Made by a program: the position numbers and the translations under genes
Notes under the pieces: model-generated
What the model was told of the DNA's origin: nothing
The model's database searches: none
Seen by the model: the letters and a program-made list of their open reading frames with translations, nothing else
Shown here: piece by piece, positions 33,870 to 46,910 of the stretch
Numbering within the stretch: the stretch's first letter is position 1
Layout of the letters: each line of letters opens with the position of its first letter
Source: Litsea cubeba
Lineage: Eukaryota; Streptophyta; Magnoliopsida; Laurales; Lauraceae
NCBI GenBank assembly: GCA_012931725.1
Contig: CM022949.1
Coordinates: 29,713,235 to 29,777,234, forward strand
Reading direction: 5' to 3'
Length of the DNA: 64,000 bases

Positions 33870-34060
33870 TGTTGGTACAGTGGACCACCTCAAACTCCAC
33901 ATTGATATGATATTGTCCACTTTGGGCCTAAGCCCTCATGGATTTGTTCTTGGGTTCTACCCAAAAGACCTCATACCAATGGAGTACTTAGTCCAACTTA
34001 TATGCCCATGATCTTTCCCAATTCTAGCCGATGTGGGACTTTGGTTGCACATCCCCAACA
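33870..34060 (-). repeat. TRIM 3' LTR (left copy)
   Basis: 191 bp, direct repeat of 34237-34408, TG...CA type. Longer than its partner by an internal block of about 20 bases. Confidence 0.75.
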
Positions 34061-34236
34061 ATCCTCCCCTCAAACAAAGGACCATATCTCTTTGGATATT
34101 TTTACCGGGCCTCCCCTCAAACGATCATCCATCCATCCGCTCTCCTTTCCCTTGCGCATCACTGGGCCCCACCACCTTTTGTTCGGCAATCTGAGGATTC
34201 TCCTGCCTAAGTCTGGGCTTGAGTTTTGATACCACT

Positions 34237-34408
34237 TATTGGTACAGTGGACCACCACAAACTCCACATTGATATGATATTGTCCACTTTGGGCCTAAGC
34301 CCTCATGGATTTGTTCTTGGGTTCTACCCAAAAGGCCTCATACCAATGGAGTACTTAGTTCAATCTCAATTCTAGCCGATGTGGGACTTTGGTTGCACAT
34401 CCCCAACA
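34237..34408 (-). repeat. TRIM 5' LTR (right copy)
   Basis: 172 bp. Its first base pair reads TA instead of TG, a terminal mutation, and it lacks the roughly 20-base block of the other LTR. Confidence 0.75.
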
Positions 34409-35629
34409 GTTGGGAACCTTGACTTGAACCCACCATTGCAATTGTGAGTGTCCAACAATAATGTGGAGAAGTCTTTTATGTTATTAGTTGTGAAAAGAAG
34501 CAGAATTAATTACTAAACTGCTAGCGGCCTGATTCATCATTGTTGTTCCGGATTTGGTTTGAATTCTTTCACGATATTTGCAAAAAAGTAGACTGGATAG
34601 CTTTGCTCATTAATGTCATCCACAAGTATTGCATTAGTTAGACACCTTTCCTGAAGGAAGCCCTTGATAGTTTTGTTCATTAATGTCATCCACAACCACA
34701 TTGCACTGGTTAGGCACCCCCACCCACCCACCTCCCTCGTGTGATAAAGCTGGTCAATGGGTTTGGTTGACAAAACTTGAGTAATTCTCCAAGAATGGGA
34801 AATTGGGTTATATAGCTGCTTAATGCGTAGGTATTGTAGGGAGATACTCATACTTGGCCTAGATGGTGTGTATTTTAATAACACAGATCTAATCCCAGAA
34901 AAATTCTTTAGAGGATTTTGGTGATGGATTTACTTTGTTTTATTGATCATTATTACCTGCTCAATTCAATGGGGACTCAAAACAATATAAATGTGTTATA
35001 CTCTGCCTGTATATGTTGAATATTCCTCGGCTCCATATATGCTTACTTCCAAGTGTAAGAAGAATAGGTTCATATCCACAAGGTTATTGCTGTCTCTTAA
35101 GGACCCCATGTTCAGAAGATAAATCGATGTTTATGTGGGATGTAATATATTCGTATTTTTGCCAGGAGCATGTATTCATTGTTTAAGTGCACTCCATTCA
35201 ACTCCAATTAAATTGATGATTAGCTTGTCTCTGTGGTCGCATTCATCGAATCCTGCACAGATCCTGTATTCTGGTCACTTGTGCTTATATAATCAATATT
35301 GGAATGGACTTTAACCCAAAGCTTTTAATAGTTATGTTTGATGGAGGGCATTGCTTGAAAATTAAAAAAAAAAAAATACTGATTAAACAAACAGGACAAA
35401 CAGACTTTCATAGAAATTAGGAAATGATTCCCACCCTTAACTCTGGTAGGTAAATTAAAATCTAGGAGTATGATGCCCCCTTCACATCACAGCCTTACCT
35501 CGACACAACCACTTCACCTTGCATGAAACCTGTTTTCCTAGTAATTCTAACTAACCTAATTTTGTTAGCCCAAGATACCTTTGTACTTTGGGAGACAAAA
35601 ACATGTGATGAAATACGTTTAGCTTTTTT
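34409..35629. other. No gene seen
   Basis: AT-rich intergenic sequence. ATTAATGTCATCCACAA occurs twice (about 34611 and 34679) in a degenerate tandem duplication of about 70 bp. Nothing else identified. Confidence 0.35.
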
Positions 35630-35800
35630 TTTTTTTTTTTCATCATCATCATCAAAGTCTTGTCTTAACTATGCTAGGTTCAACCCTTTGAATTCTATTT
35701 TGGTTTTTATAATTTATGTTATAGTTGTCACAAAAAGTTTTATATCAGCATCGAACCTACCTTATGCAACCCTTCTTTATTTGGGGTTATAGGACCGACG
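35630..35800 (-). mobile_element. RTE/SINE-type 3' end remnant
   Basis: A T-run and CATCATCATCATC, then AAAGTCTTGTCTTAACTATG. Diverged copies of the conserved plant RTE/Au-SINE 3' end read AAAGCCTTGTCCCAACTATG in this orientation; a closer copy is at 49337. A short degenerate fragment. Confidence 0.45.
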
Positions 35801-38358
35801 GTTGCTACTTAAAGCTAATCATGAGGTGTAAATATGAGCAAAATAAATAAGAAAAATTTTGAGGGTTTGATTTTATTGATTTTAATTTGGATATATATCA
35901 TGTATGGGGCACTAGACCTTTGGTAACTCTTTAAGTTTACTTTTTATTGATTTTAATTTCGGTTACATGGGCCCTAAGAGTAAGACCTTTGGTATCTCTG
36001 AGATAATATTACCGAAGGCCAATGCTTTCCCTATATCTATTTTACAATCCTAGTAGTTTTTTTTATTTTATTTGACAATTTTCTTTACTTCACTCAACGG
36101 AAGGAATCTCTTCCTGAATTGGGAAGCTGGGATTTGTTTTTTCCCTATGACGCTGCTGAAAAGCGATAGAAACACTTTATTTTTTCCAATTTCCTGGCAT
36201 GGAAAAACTTGCACACCTGAACAATGAAAAAAGTAAAAAAAAGGGAGAAAAATAAGAGGCTTTTTCGTTACTACCAAAAACCCTGGGCATTGGACAAACA
36301 TACTTTTATAAAACTTGGTTGGCTTAGGTTCTGAGAAATGAAAAATTAAAAATCAAAGGCTTTTCCTTATTATAAAAAAATCCTCGGTATTGGACAAACA
36401 AGCCTGTGTAGAAATTGGATGGATTAGGTCCTGAAAATGAGAAATTAAATAAAATATTAAAAAAATGGACTTGACCTCATTGTGCACTGCCACTGCGCAT
36501 TTGATGGTCCTTATAGAGATAGCTAAACAACATAATATAGATAAATGATTTTTGTTATGATTCATCTAAGAGAAGATATAATCTTGCGGGCAATGGATTC
36601 CATAAATATGCCAAGCATGAGAAGATCGTGAAAAATAAATATTTTTTAATAATTAAAAATAATTGTCAAATAAGGTTAGTTTTTTTAAAGATTATTTCGG
36701 AAAGTTAATTTTTTTCAAAAAGTTTTTTTCGAAAAGTCTACAGAGTTTTTTTTTTTTTTAATTTATATTGTTTTTCTCAGAAAGTAGACAGGTAAAAGTT
36801 GTAGTATATATTTCCTAAGACTTCCAGTTGATTCCAATATCAACCCCACTTTCTTGCAATGTTGTTAATTTTGGTATTAGAATCACATTTTAAAGTAAAG
36901 TTCAGAACAACATCACCGTACTCATAAAAATGTTGTCAATATGTGTGACACTTCTAAGTTCTAATTCACCGTAGTCAAGAAGCAACTCGAAGCCACAGTG
37001 GCCTAATGTGGCCATGTAGGTGTCATGGCCCATCTCAGCATTGGGTAGCGATTCCCAACTTGACCAACAAAGTTGGCTCGAATCCAACCAAACTCGACTA
37101 ATTGCACCATAACCCCAACCCAACCTGAGCTTTACAAGTTGGTAAGGGTTTGTTGGTCCCTTTAACTAATAAGTTGTGTTCTTGTTGTCATTTTAAACCT
37201 TATGAGCATGTCACGCAGAGTACTATACCGGACCCGGAGCAACCCAAACCCGGAACCTTTTTTTTTTTTTGTGTATCTTGTAGCAGTCCAACCTGAGTGC
37301 CTGCCGATATTTGACCTTTAACTCTCTTGGATCTTTTGGGCATCTTGTTCAACTTGTGTGGCCTCTCCTGGGGCTGTAAAAAAACGAAGACCCAACTCGG
37401 AGACTATCGACCTGACAAACCTGTCACATGGTCAAGCCCGATTAGGTAAAGACGTGTTGTTTAGAATAGTGTAGATGGTGTAGGATTAATATAGGGTTGT
37501 CTAGAAAATTTAAAATAGAGTTGTCTATAAATTTCTAGAGTATACAAAAGTTTCTCATCCGTTTGGTTAGTGAAATTATGAGATAAAAGTATATATAGAG
37601 GTGTTTTGTTTATTGGTAACCAAATCATGTAGTTGAGTTTGGAGACAATCAAGAAATTGCTTTCTCTAAAAAAAAATTTTCTTGTATTTTAAGTTCAATA
37701 TGTTGAGTGTTGCACGGGATAAGAATCATGCTTTCTCTAAAATTTTTTCTTTTCTTGTATTTTAAGTTCAATATGGTGAAAAACTCTCCTTACACGGGTA
37801 TGTTTAAAAAAATTCTTGGGGAGGTGGGTTATTTAGCCCCCTAACCCTCATATCTTGAAAGATGGAAATGTTGAAAGATGCTGTAATGCTTCATATCCCT
37901 ATCTTATACTTAAATGAATCATTAACTTTCTAATGATGATCTCTTCTATTTACTCTGAATAGAGCGAAGAGAAATGGATTAAATGTTGTCATGTTCCATA
38001 TTTCTATAAAATTATTGACTTTTCATTTACATTCATCTCAAAGTAGAGTGAATAGAAAGCTTCTAATGAAAATCATTGTTAAGTCTTCTATTTCATAAAA
38101 ATCAAAGACAAGAAAGGGAAAGAGCTCCCAATCCTCTTTACATGTCTGGGTTTGAAATCCCAGGATGTATGATTAGAGTTTAAGTCGTGTTTTATGAATT
38201 TAGACCATATCAATTTTTTTCATTGTTTGAATTTTTTCATTTTTTAAACCAATTATCTGAATATGGTTTTTCATTATTATCGACTTTCTTATTTCTTAAT
38301 AATTTGCAATTCTAAATCTATGTCATGGAGATCTTGGCTTTTAAGATATTCAAATAAA
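35801..38358. other. No gene seen
   Basis: AT-rich intergenic sequence with poly-T and poly-A tracts. A diverged direct repeat (about 36225-36440) contains CTTTTTCGTTACTACC or CTTTTCCTTATTATA followed by a TGGACAAACA phrase. No motif-bearing frame. Confidence 0.35.
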
Positions 38359-39247
38359 TGCGGTGTATAAAAAAGGACCCAATAGACCCTGGAGACAGAA
38401 AAGGCCCTCCCGTCACTTTTTTTTTAAGAAGGCTAGTATACTATCCATATCGATGCTCAATACAAGTTTGCGGCTCAGCCGACGCTCGTGTCATCTTTTT
38501 TTTTTTTTTTTTTCTCTTCTCCCCCCTCTTTCTTCATCTCTACTCCATTTTATTGCTCAATCCACCATTGTTAACACCTCATCATTATCGTCAACACACA
38601 TATATCATGCTCAGTAGTCAACACACTACTAGCATTTCAACTCAAGCAACTTGAGAGAGAGATGATGATTGCGAGAGGCCCACATCTTTTCTTACGATTT
38701 TAGCTGCTGACTACTCACTTCCCTTCAACCACTTCAACTAATCCCTCTCACTACTTTCTAAAACTCCCCAATCTCCCCGGCCCCAACTAGGGTTGCTCCA
38801 TCCCCATCTTTCTTCTTGTCATCTCCACTTCTAGATTCTTGTTTTCCACTCTCCTCTTTACAGTGAAAGATCAATTATCTAACCAAAGGAAAAGAAATGT
38901 CGAGGAAGAAGATTAGAGAGTACAATTCTAAGCAGATCATGAATGAGCATATGAAGCGAATTGCAGGGATTAGACTGGAAAAGAAGAAAGAAGAGGATGA
39001 TGGAGGTGTTGGGGATGGTGAATTGTGTAAGAAATGGAGTTGATAGATGGATAAAGACGAGGGAAAATAGGAAGAAAAAGGAGGGAGAAGAAGACGCAAA
39101 GGTCGACCATGGCACAAACCTGTGTCGAGCTAAGAATAAAATCAACGCTCATGCTAAAAAGCTAAAAAGAAAAAAATAAAAAATAAAAAGTGATGGGAGG
39201 GACTTTTTTGTCTGTGAAGATCTATTAGATCTTTTTTTTTATCCGCA
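38359..39247. mobile_element. Element K: TIR element carrying a gene fragment
   Basis: 889 bp. The ends TGCGGTGTATAAAAAAGGAC (left) and TGCGGATAAAAAAAAAGATC (right, inverted) continue as diverged TIRs of about 60 bp sharing AATAGA, ACAGA, CCCTCCC and TCACTTTTT. No target duplication found. It contains an ATP-citrate-lyase-like exon (38897-39043) preceded by TC-rich leader-like sequence. Gene fragment inside TIRs fits a Pack-type element. Confidence 0.55.
38897..39043 (+). pseudogene. Captured first exon resembling ATP-citrate lyase subunit A
   Basis: A Met-initiated frame of 48 codons starts with MSRKKIREYNSK and then EHMKRIAG. Plant ATP-citrate lyase A proteins begin with a closely similar M-A-R-K-K-I-R-E-Y-D-S-K motif followed by E-H-x-K-R. 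After about 25 residues the match ends in a Lys/Glu/Asp-rich segment, then TGA. The ATP-grasp part of the enzyme is missing, so this cannot be a working enzyme. Probably a captured exon. The match is from memory of the family N-terminus. Confidence 0.5.
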
Positions 39248-39257
39248 GGCAATCTAA

Positions 39258-39940
39258 GAGCACCTCCAACAGCTCTGCCTTTTCTCCACATCACCCTCCA
39301 ACGGTCAAAATGGCTGCTTCCTTTTTGGACATTCAAGCTCCAACAGCTCTGCCTTTTCCACGTGGATTTGGCATAGGACTTGATATGCCAAATTTGGCAT
39401 GCCAAAAGGTGAACTTCAATTGAATTTTTTTAAATAAAATAATACTATCTTTACTAATGCACGGTGATAATACCGTTGCACTTTCAATCCATTGGAGAAG
39501 AGAATGGTCAGCAGCTGTTTCTATCCCCAGTGATGAGAAGAACGGCTATTTTTATAGCCGTTGGTAATTTTTTTTTGGACTTTTTTTAATTTTAATGGGT
39601 AATTTAAATTGTGATAATTTGAGTATCTCTTGGAGCTTGAATGTAATTTGATTTTACCTTTTCAATGAAAAATGGGTTTGAATAAACAATTTGTGTTTTT
39701 TTAATTTTTAATAATTTATTACTTTAATAACATTTAAATCGTACAAAATCTCATTAAATATAAATAAGATATATGTGATAAAGTAAATGAGGATTAAATG
39801 AAAAATGAATAAAATAATAATTTGACATCTCTCTTGGAGTTGCCCAAGTGAGATGCCAAATTTCCATATGCTATTTTTGCCACATAAGCCTTTATTTTTT
39901 AAAAAGGCATGTGGAGAAATGGAGTAACGGTTGGAGTTCA
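39258..39940. mobile_element. Element L: PIF/Harbinger-like TIR element
   Basis: TAA flanks it at 39255-39257 and 39941-39943, the target duplication expected for this superfamily. The left end GAGCACCTCCAACAGCTCTG and inverted right end TGAACTCCAACCGTTACTCC share the CTCCAAC core and a TTTCTCCACAT block. Internal CTCCAACAGCTCTGCCTTTT is duplicated near the left end. No transposase. Confidence 0.6.
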
Positions 39941-39975
39941 TAATAATATACTAGCCTTCTTAAAAAAGTAAAAAG

Positions 39976-40057
39976 CGTGGACGGCAGGATTCGAACCTGC
40001 GCGGGCAAAGCCCACATGATTTCTAGTCATGCCCGATAACCACTCCGGCACGTCCAC
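39976..40057 (-). tRNA. tRNA-Ser (anticodon AGA)
   Basis: An 82-nt type II tRNA on minus. The acceptor stem GTGGACG pairs with CGTCCAC, with discriminator G. The D-arm region contains GTGCCGGAGTGGTTATCGGG. The anticodon arm CATGA-CTAGAAA-TCATG has AGA at positions 34-36. A long variable arm (GTGGGCTTTGCCC) and T-arm with GGTTCGAATCC follow. No intron. T-rich sequence at about 39950-39970 on minus (complement of the A-run) could serve as the Pol III terminator. It reads UCU serine codons. Confidence 0.95.
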
Positions 40058-42397
40058 GAGATGGCATACAATGTTCAACGTTTAAATATATATAGGGTGT
40101 TTTTAATATTTCTAATTGAACTCTCCCACATGTTTCTTCAAAGTTTCCTCGGCGGTCGATGCTTCTTCTCCTCTTTCCTCCCGAAATGGGATATACCCTT
40201 TGTTCCCTTCCATTTAATGTAATTTCCTCCTCCCAAATCCTCCTGTTCCTAGAACTTCCATCCTAAGAAATGAACACTTCTCCTTTGGTTTAGTCATTTG
40301 TTGCATCCCATTGTGAGTTGGTCCCAACTCTAAACGAAGAGGTTTGGGATCATACAAGCTCATGGAATAAGATTTTGAGATTAATTTTGTAAGAACATTG
40401 TGGAAGTAGGAAATTTGCCTAGGGGCCACTACGGAAAACGAGAAAAAAAAGGTTTTTCTAAAGGGCCCATTATAAAAATGCTAAATTTTCCAATAACATA
40501 AGTTGTTATAAATCCATATTTGGCAATTGTAAATTCCGGATTTGGACGAATGAAAATCTTCATTTGTTAGGATTTTCAAAATCAACCACCCTCCATAAGA
40601 TTTGAAAATCCTCGCCTGAGTGGATTTGCACACCGAATCCTATTTTTTCTCAGCTATATGCATCGTTGCACACTAATATCAATGTAAGATCATCAACTAT
40701 ACAAATCCTCAGTGAAGAATCCTTATTCCAGTTATAATGAAGAATCATCAGATCTAAGGGTTCCTCGCCTGTTATCAAGGATTTTTCGAGATTTCTAAGG
40801 AGCATGGCTCCTTTGCCTCGTAGTCTGCTTTGACTTGACCTACCCCAAATTGCAGTAAAAAAGTTAAGACTTGAATGATCAATTTGTAGTGGGGAAAGAA
40901 ATCTTACATCCTCTAGACTCTTGGCCTGTTTGATCTGAGATGAATTTCCAATGAAATCTTTAGGTTATTGTAATTTCTGTCATAGCTAGTTGCAATAGTT
41001 ATATGTTAAATAGGTGCTGCAGTAGCCATTGTTGTCGTCAAAAAATCTACAATCTGGGGTATACTATACTGGAAGAAGACTGTATATCAATCAATACATT
41101 TCCTTGCCAATTACAACTGGTCCAAACATCACTCATATCAGAGTGATGAATATATAATGCTGGATTAACCATCTTTATCGCCCCAGAAAGAAAATGAGTG
41201 ATCTAGTTTGATGAAATTACTCTGGTCCAATGATGGATTTACTGGTGTTATCTTATTTTCTCCTTCCCTATGAATATGGACTTTTCTCTCGTAGTCATAA
41301 GGTAACCCACTCAAGTGAGAAGGAGGCCCACACAAGAGGAAGAAAAGAAAGCCCACACAAGCAGGAAGAGGTGACGTACTCGGATAAAGAGCCGTTCTTA
41401 TCTAGATTACTACTTAGTGCCTGATTTTGTTCATTTGATATCAGGTCTCAGAACTGCTGGGCTTCGAATAATCATCTTTTAGAGGATAAGCTTCCTAGGA
41501 TATCGTAAACATCTATACATGTAGGCAATAATTGTACCCTCTCGATCCTCATCATCACGGATTGCACCCGAGACTTTTACCATTGCTCCAAAACCATGAC
41601 CCTTATTTTTTTATGAATATTATTTATAATATATCAAATAAGATGTATGAGTGAGTAGCATGTTAAGGTCAGTATTATGCAGCCAAAGAGAGTTACGGAA
41701 CCTAAGTCCACCCTATAGGCCTTTCCCAATGGGAACCATTGGCATAATGGCAGCCAAGCGTTGGCCCACTCTAAGATTTATCGTCAGGCCATTTCATATT
41801 CTAAAATCTAAATGGCTCAAAATAAATGCCTTCTCCTTCTATGGGATACAGTAATCCTTCACTCCATGTCTTGAGCCCACCCTCAGCAAGATGTTACCCA
41901 AAAAAACTTCAAAAACAAAATTGTCGTGCTCTATATACAGTCAATTTTACAGTGAGCCCACCTTCAAGAGGAGTTAAATTTGATGAAAGCCAATGCAAGA
42001 GTGGATCTGGGTCTCCAATTCATTGAGACTGGCTGATCACACCACACAAAAAAACCAAACCCCATCCCATCTGGATCACCAAGCCAAGCTCCTGGTCTCT
42101 TGCCAAGCACGCATATATACAGAACTGCCTGTATAACCAAAAAAACCTCTACAGTGGAACACGAAGACTATAAAGAAACCTTTCCACGCACCCCTACCCA
42201 CTCTGATAATTGACATGGATTTAAACCAGTAACAATGTAGATTTTTTTTTTTAACCAATGAAAGAGAACAAATCATGTCATCCACATTATTTCCATCCAA
42301 TATTGATTCTACTCCAATCAGTTTGACATTTTTAGTCGGCTAACTATTACAAGATAAGGTTTTGACCAGTGACTGTGTTGTAAAGTAGGCCTACAAT
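40058..42397. other. No gene seen
   Basis: Between the tRNA and the 3' end of the Cactin gene. AT-rich, only short frames without motifs. 42076-42300 contains a CA/TG-rich patch but no gene. Confidence 0.35.
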
Positions 42398-42587
42398 TCA
42401 TTACTTTGCCAGATTAGATTATGTGCCACTGGAAGGAGATGGCCTTTTCACGTGCTAGGCCTTGGGCCTTTTGTTTTTGTGTGTTCCTGTTTTCCTGGTT
42501 TGCTTGTCAGTACTCATCTCTTGTACTGGTTGCATTCATTAATACAAAGTAGCCATTCAAAAAAAAAAAATCATTACTTTGCCAGAT
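42398..42587 (+). mobile_element. 5'-truncated L1 LINE with 17-bp target duplication
   Basis: The same 17 bases, TCATTACTTTGCCAGAT, lie at 42398-42414 and 42571-42587. Between them (42415-42570) is a 3'-UTR-like T-rich sequence ending in AATACAAAGTAGCCATTC and an A-tail. Severe 5' truncation, A-tail and a long target duplication are typical of target-primed L1 insertion. The identical repeats suggest a fairly recent event. It lies about 150 bp past the Cactin stop codon, probably in or near its 3' untranslated region. Confidence 0.85.
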
Positions 42588-42736
42588 ACTATAATAATTT
42601 TTCTCAAAATTTTTTGAACAGCGATTCTCTTTTAAGAACTAACAAGGATTAAAAATGTTAAATGAAAGAGAAAATACTAAAAGAAGGGATACCATATTAT
42701 TACACATGTGAGAAGATGATTACATGGGCATAGGCC

Positions 42737-42856
42737 TTATCTGCGATACCTATACCGTTTGAAGTTGAAATAAACATGCAAAATACCACGCTCGAAAGTG
42801 CACTTGAAGCCCTTCTTGTGGGAGTACTCCCATTCCTTGTTAACGATTCGAAATGC
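42737..42856 (-). CDS. CTN: Cactin last exon, 39 codons and TAA
   Basis: Acceptor CAAATGCAG/GCATTT. Encodes AFRIVNKEWEYSHKKGFKCT...YRYRR then TAA. The Y-R-Y-R-R end is the usual Cactin C-terminus. Confidence 0.93.
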   Translation of the reverse strand, partial: AFRIVNKEWEYSHKKGFKCTFERGILHVYFNFKRYRYRR

Positions 42857-43559
42857 CTGCATTTGCTCATGTGTGAGGAACAATAAAAAATAAAAAAAAA
42901 AGAATAAATAACATAGAGAGGAGTCACAGTATTGTTAAACATGTATACAATGTTTTGATGGAAATATTCTGGGGATGGGAGACCATGGTTTAATAATACA
43001 AATTACTGACTTCAAGGCCAAATATACAAGGGGATGCTCCAAATAAACTACCATAACATGCAATTATCTTGAAATGTTATAAAAAAAAAAAAAAAAAAAG
43101 TAGCTTTCTCAACCACAATTTCCAGGCCTCAAAATTTAACCATGCAAGACATAGCATTTTGCAATCTGGAAGAATACTAGGGCAACACTGACTGAGCACA
43201 CACATGGGACCTTCATCAAAATAAACTGTTCACGGGCTCCAATACATGTCCCTGTGATGGGAGCCCTACAAGAGGACACAGCTATTCCTGAGCTTGTAAC
43301 AGCCCAGGGCTGTGAGGCCCAACTAGAAGCATTCAAATCATTTTTAAAGGACGTGGTTTAGTTGTTAAGAGATTTGAAAGGTGTATCCTCCTTTATGACC
43401 TACCTTTGTGCAAAAATGGGAGCCATCAATATCATCATGGAGTAACCCTTTTTAGAGCCTTAAAGTTGACCCAAACTTAGCCATTGAATAAACCCCAGAA
43501 GAGTGTGGGTGGGTGGGTGTGGGGTGGTGGGTGTGGGTGTGTGTGTGTGGGTGGGTGGG

Positions 43560-43599
<40 letters not shown>

Positions 43600-45831
43600 T
43601 GTGATTCTTTGGAGTGGACCCCAGGAGCTCGATCATTTCTGATTAAACATATATATTATAGCGCTACACGCCATTTAAAAAAAGTGCACGTATATTTTAC
43701 ATTGAAGAACACACACCTACATGCAGTGTCGCTAACTAAGATGCATGACAATCAAGCGAGAAGTGACAATGGACTGGTTGGATGTGGATTAGGAACACCA
43801 GAAATATTAAGTAGATAAAAATATCCTATTAGGCCTTAGTTTTAGGCCCCCCAAACTAAGGACCCATTTGGGTAATTCGCTTGTAAAGGGAATTCAAGTT
43901 AAGGGTCACTTTTAAGAGACAAGAAAAGACAAGGGGCCTTATAAAGAAGTACAAAATTTCAAAATCACTTCTTTAAAAAAAAAAAAAAGTTCAAAAAGTC
44001 AATCCCTCATTCCACTAAAAGAAAAAAAGGCCTCTTCTTTTTATTCAAAAAAGTAAAAAAAAAAGTTCATTCACATGCCACAAATTGAAACACACACATT
44101 ATTGTCAGGTGTGTGGGTGGACCCTACAAACCGGACCATTCGTGAAGAAACACATATATTATGCTACATGCCATTTAAATATAAATACAATGCTACAAAG
44201 TGCACACACATTTTTCCTTTAAAGAACACTCACTCAAGTGCGGTGTGGCTAACTTAGATGCATGACAATCAAGGAAAGGTTGGACATGGATTAGGAATAC
44301 AAGGAAATATCAAGCAGAAAAAATAATCCTACACCTTAGTTTTTGGTCCTCAACCTTTAATGCAATACGTTGTGCAAACCATTTTGCGATAAAATCAAAT
44401 GGTAAATTATGTCTAAATAAGTGCCAAAATGGATAGAATGCAGCTCAAAAAATGAGCCCAGCCATTAGATATTAAGCCTCAAAATCAATGGCAAGAGAGA
44501 TGAAAAGGTTTTAGGTAAAAGCACCATTCAAAAAAAAAAAAAAATTTTTTGAGAGAGAGAGAGTTGAAACTTACTATGTCCTCATATGGAGGTCCAGCAT
44601 GGAATCTTATAAAGCATGTCTCACCATTGCTTCCATCCTTTTCAATGGTGTAAACAGGAGCCTTTGTTTTATCAACAAGATCTGGATAAAATATATTAAA
44701 CTTGTAACCCTGCACAATCTTCGGAGGAGGATTGTCATGATCGTAATGTGTTTGATTGTATTTGTTCCATTCATATCCAGTGTGAACACGGTTGAAATAT
44801 TTGGGCTTTCTTGGGCGATACTTATCATGCCACCAGTATACCTGCATGGAAATCAACAGTTCAGTAACTGAGTGATAACCTTGTGCAATAAGAAGAAAAT
44901 GAAAATGAATTAGTAGTCATTGTAAACCTGTGACTCCAGGTTTACTTCAGCACCAGAACCAAATACAGCATCCCCCTCCTCCATAGCTCCCATTGCTTTC
45001 ATCGCTTTTATCTCCATGTTGTCCTCAGCTTGAATTGCAGATTTTGCTGCCATGGCTTCTTGAAGCCGTCTTTGCTGTTCTTCCAATACAGCCACACGTT
45101 TGCGTTCCTGTCAAATTTAGAGCACAACCAATATGTGGTCAACTAATTGCAAATCAAGTCGAAACCACAGCCTGTCCAGAAATTGGCAAATCTCGTCAGA
45201 GCCTGTTGAGGAATGGAGTACTAAACTCCATTATCGTGATCAGCAATGCTATAACATTCCCAGGCCTTCAGAGTACCTTTAAGTTCCAATATTCCAAAAT
45301 CAACACAAAAATATGTAACTTGACTAAGATGATTCAATGCATTTATCTGATGGCTTGCAACAAAAAACACATCAGAATGGAAGACCTTTTAACAGTCAAA
45401 CCCTGGCCTTCCTATCAATTGAATGTAGCTTATTTCTGCATATCTGTCAAACTACCATCTGTTTGCAGGTCCCGCATCAAGGATTTTTATTTGCCCATCT
45501 GGGAGATTTTTGGATCGCCACGTCCACAATAGAACCCACCAGATCAATGCTTGGCTCAGTAAAATGTAGAACCCACCAACCAATGTATCCAAATAGAGGT
45601 TTCCTTCTAGATCTTGGCTTGTTTGGGTAATTTACTTGTAAAGTGAAGTGGAGATCAAGAGAGAATAAAAGAGGGTGTTAAATCAAAAGGTGCTAAATGA
45701 CAAAAAGCCATGTCGTGACTTATTATCATTTAGTAGCGTGAATAAGTATATTTTTTATACTTTTTTGGTAAACATAAGAGGCTTTTTTGTCCTTTAGAGG
45801 CATGAGAAGGTTATCTATTATTTTTTACTAT

Positions 45832-45862
<31 letters not shown>

Positions 45863-46684
45863 GAGGTGACTTTGGAAATATGGTACTTTTGATTTGAGCC
45901 TTCACTTCACTTCACTATACAAGTGAACTATCCCAAACTGGTAAGGGAAACACAGGTGTTTCTGAAACCCACTTCAACTACGATACAATCAGGGTGCAAA
46001 TCCTTACATGCAATAAGCCTTTTCCTAAAGTTATCACCTCTACTTCTTGAGTGTCCATGTGTTTTATTATTTTTTTATCAGTTGCGTCTCAATGTGAACC
46101 ACTGGGCTCGATTAAGATTGCAACATATCTCTAATATGGTTATATAACACACCAAATCCAGAATTATGCAGATTGCCATAGGAAGCCCCATAAATATTTG
46201 TTCTCAGTGCACCAACCGACCACAGTAATAAAAAAAAGGGGGGGAATAGCTTATGGCACATTTCTTCATCTGGATAATATAATGCCCCATGTACAGTTTA
46301 GCCATGGCCTGGACACATCGACATTCTAAATATTATGCATACAGCCAGCAAAACATGACCCAACCCACTAACCCGACCCACTTTTGACCCGTCAAATCCG
46401 ACCCACAAAATATACAGGTTGGTCACAGACACCTAACCAGTTGACCTGTATGAACATTCCCCATTTCATCCCTGTTTCTATTTTTTAGCGAGGGGGAGCA
46501 TAGAAGAGAAAGGGGAAGAAGGAAGAACTAAAGAAAAAAAAAAGATCGAGCTCTGCAGAGGAAGAAGAGAGGGAGATTAAGGAAGAAGAAAAAAGTCCAG
46601 TTTTGCAATTATCCCTCTACAATTTCCCACCTCTCCATCTCTCTGTCCCTAACCAAAACAACCCAACCCGGTCTCTTCCCTCCC

Positions 46685-46727
<43 letters not shown>

Positions 46728-46910
46728 AAAAAAAAAGATCGAGCTCTGCAGGGAAGAAGAGGGAGATAGAAAAAGAAAAAAGCCAAAATCCCTCACCTTC
46801 CAACTCCCAATCCTCCACTTACAAGAAGAAAAAACCTTTGCAGTTCCCTCTACCCCTCCCCACCTCTCCCCCCCCCCCCCCCCCCCCCCCCCCCCACCCA
46901 CCCCCCCCCC

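Larger units (their letters stand above)
33870..34408 (-). mobile_element. TRIM retrotransposon
   Basis: Two direct repeats, 33870-34060 and 34237-34408, begin TGTTGGTACAG or TATTGGTACAG and end CCCCAACA. Read on minus they start TGTTGGGGATGTGCAACC and contain CAAAGTCCCACATCGG, common in plant TRIMs. The internal 176 bp has a primer-binding-like TGGTATCAAAAC next to the right LTR and a purine-rich tract (minus) next to the left LTR, so the orientation is minus. Flanks GTTGT and GTTGG give a 4-of-5 target duplication. The left LTR has about 20 bp (TTATATGCCCATGATCTTTC) missing from the right one. No coding capacity. Confidence 0.8.

Noticed and set aside
43513..43818. Plus-strand frame with Gly run
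   Set aside because: Created by the 36-G tract in the last Cactin intron.
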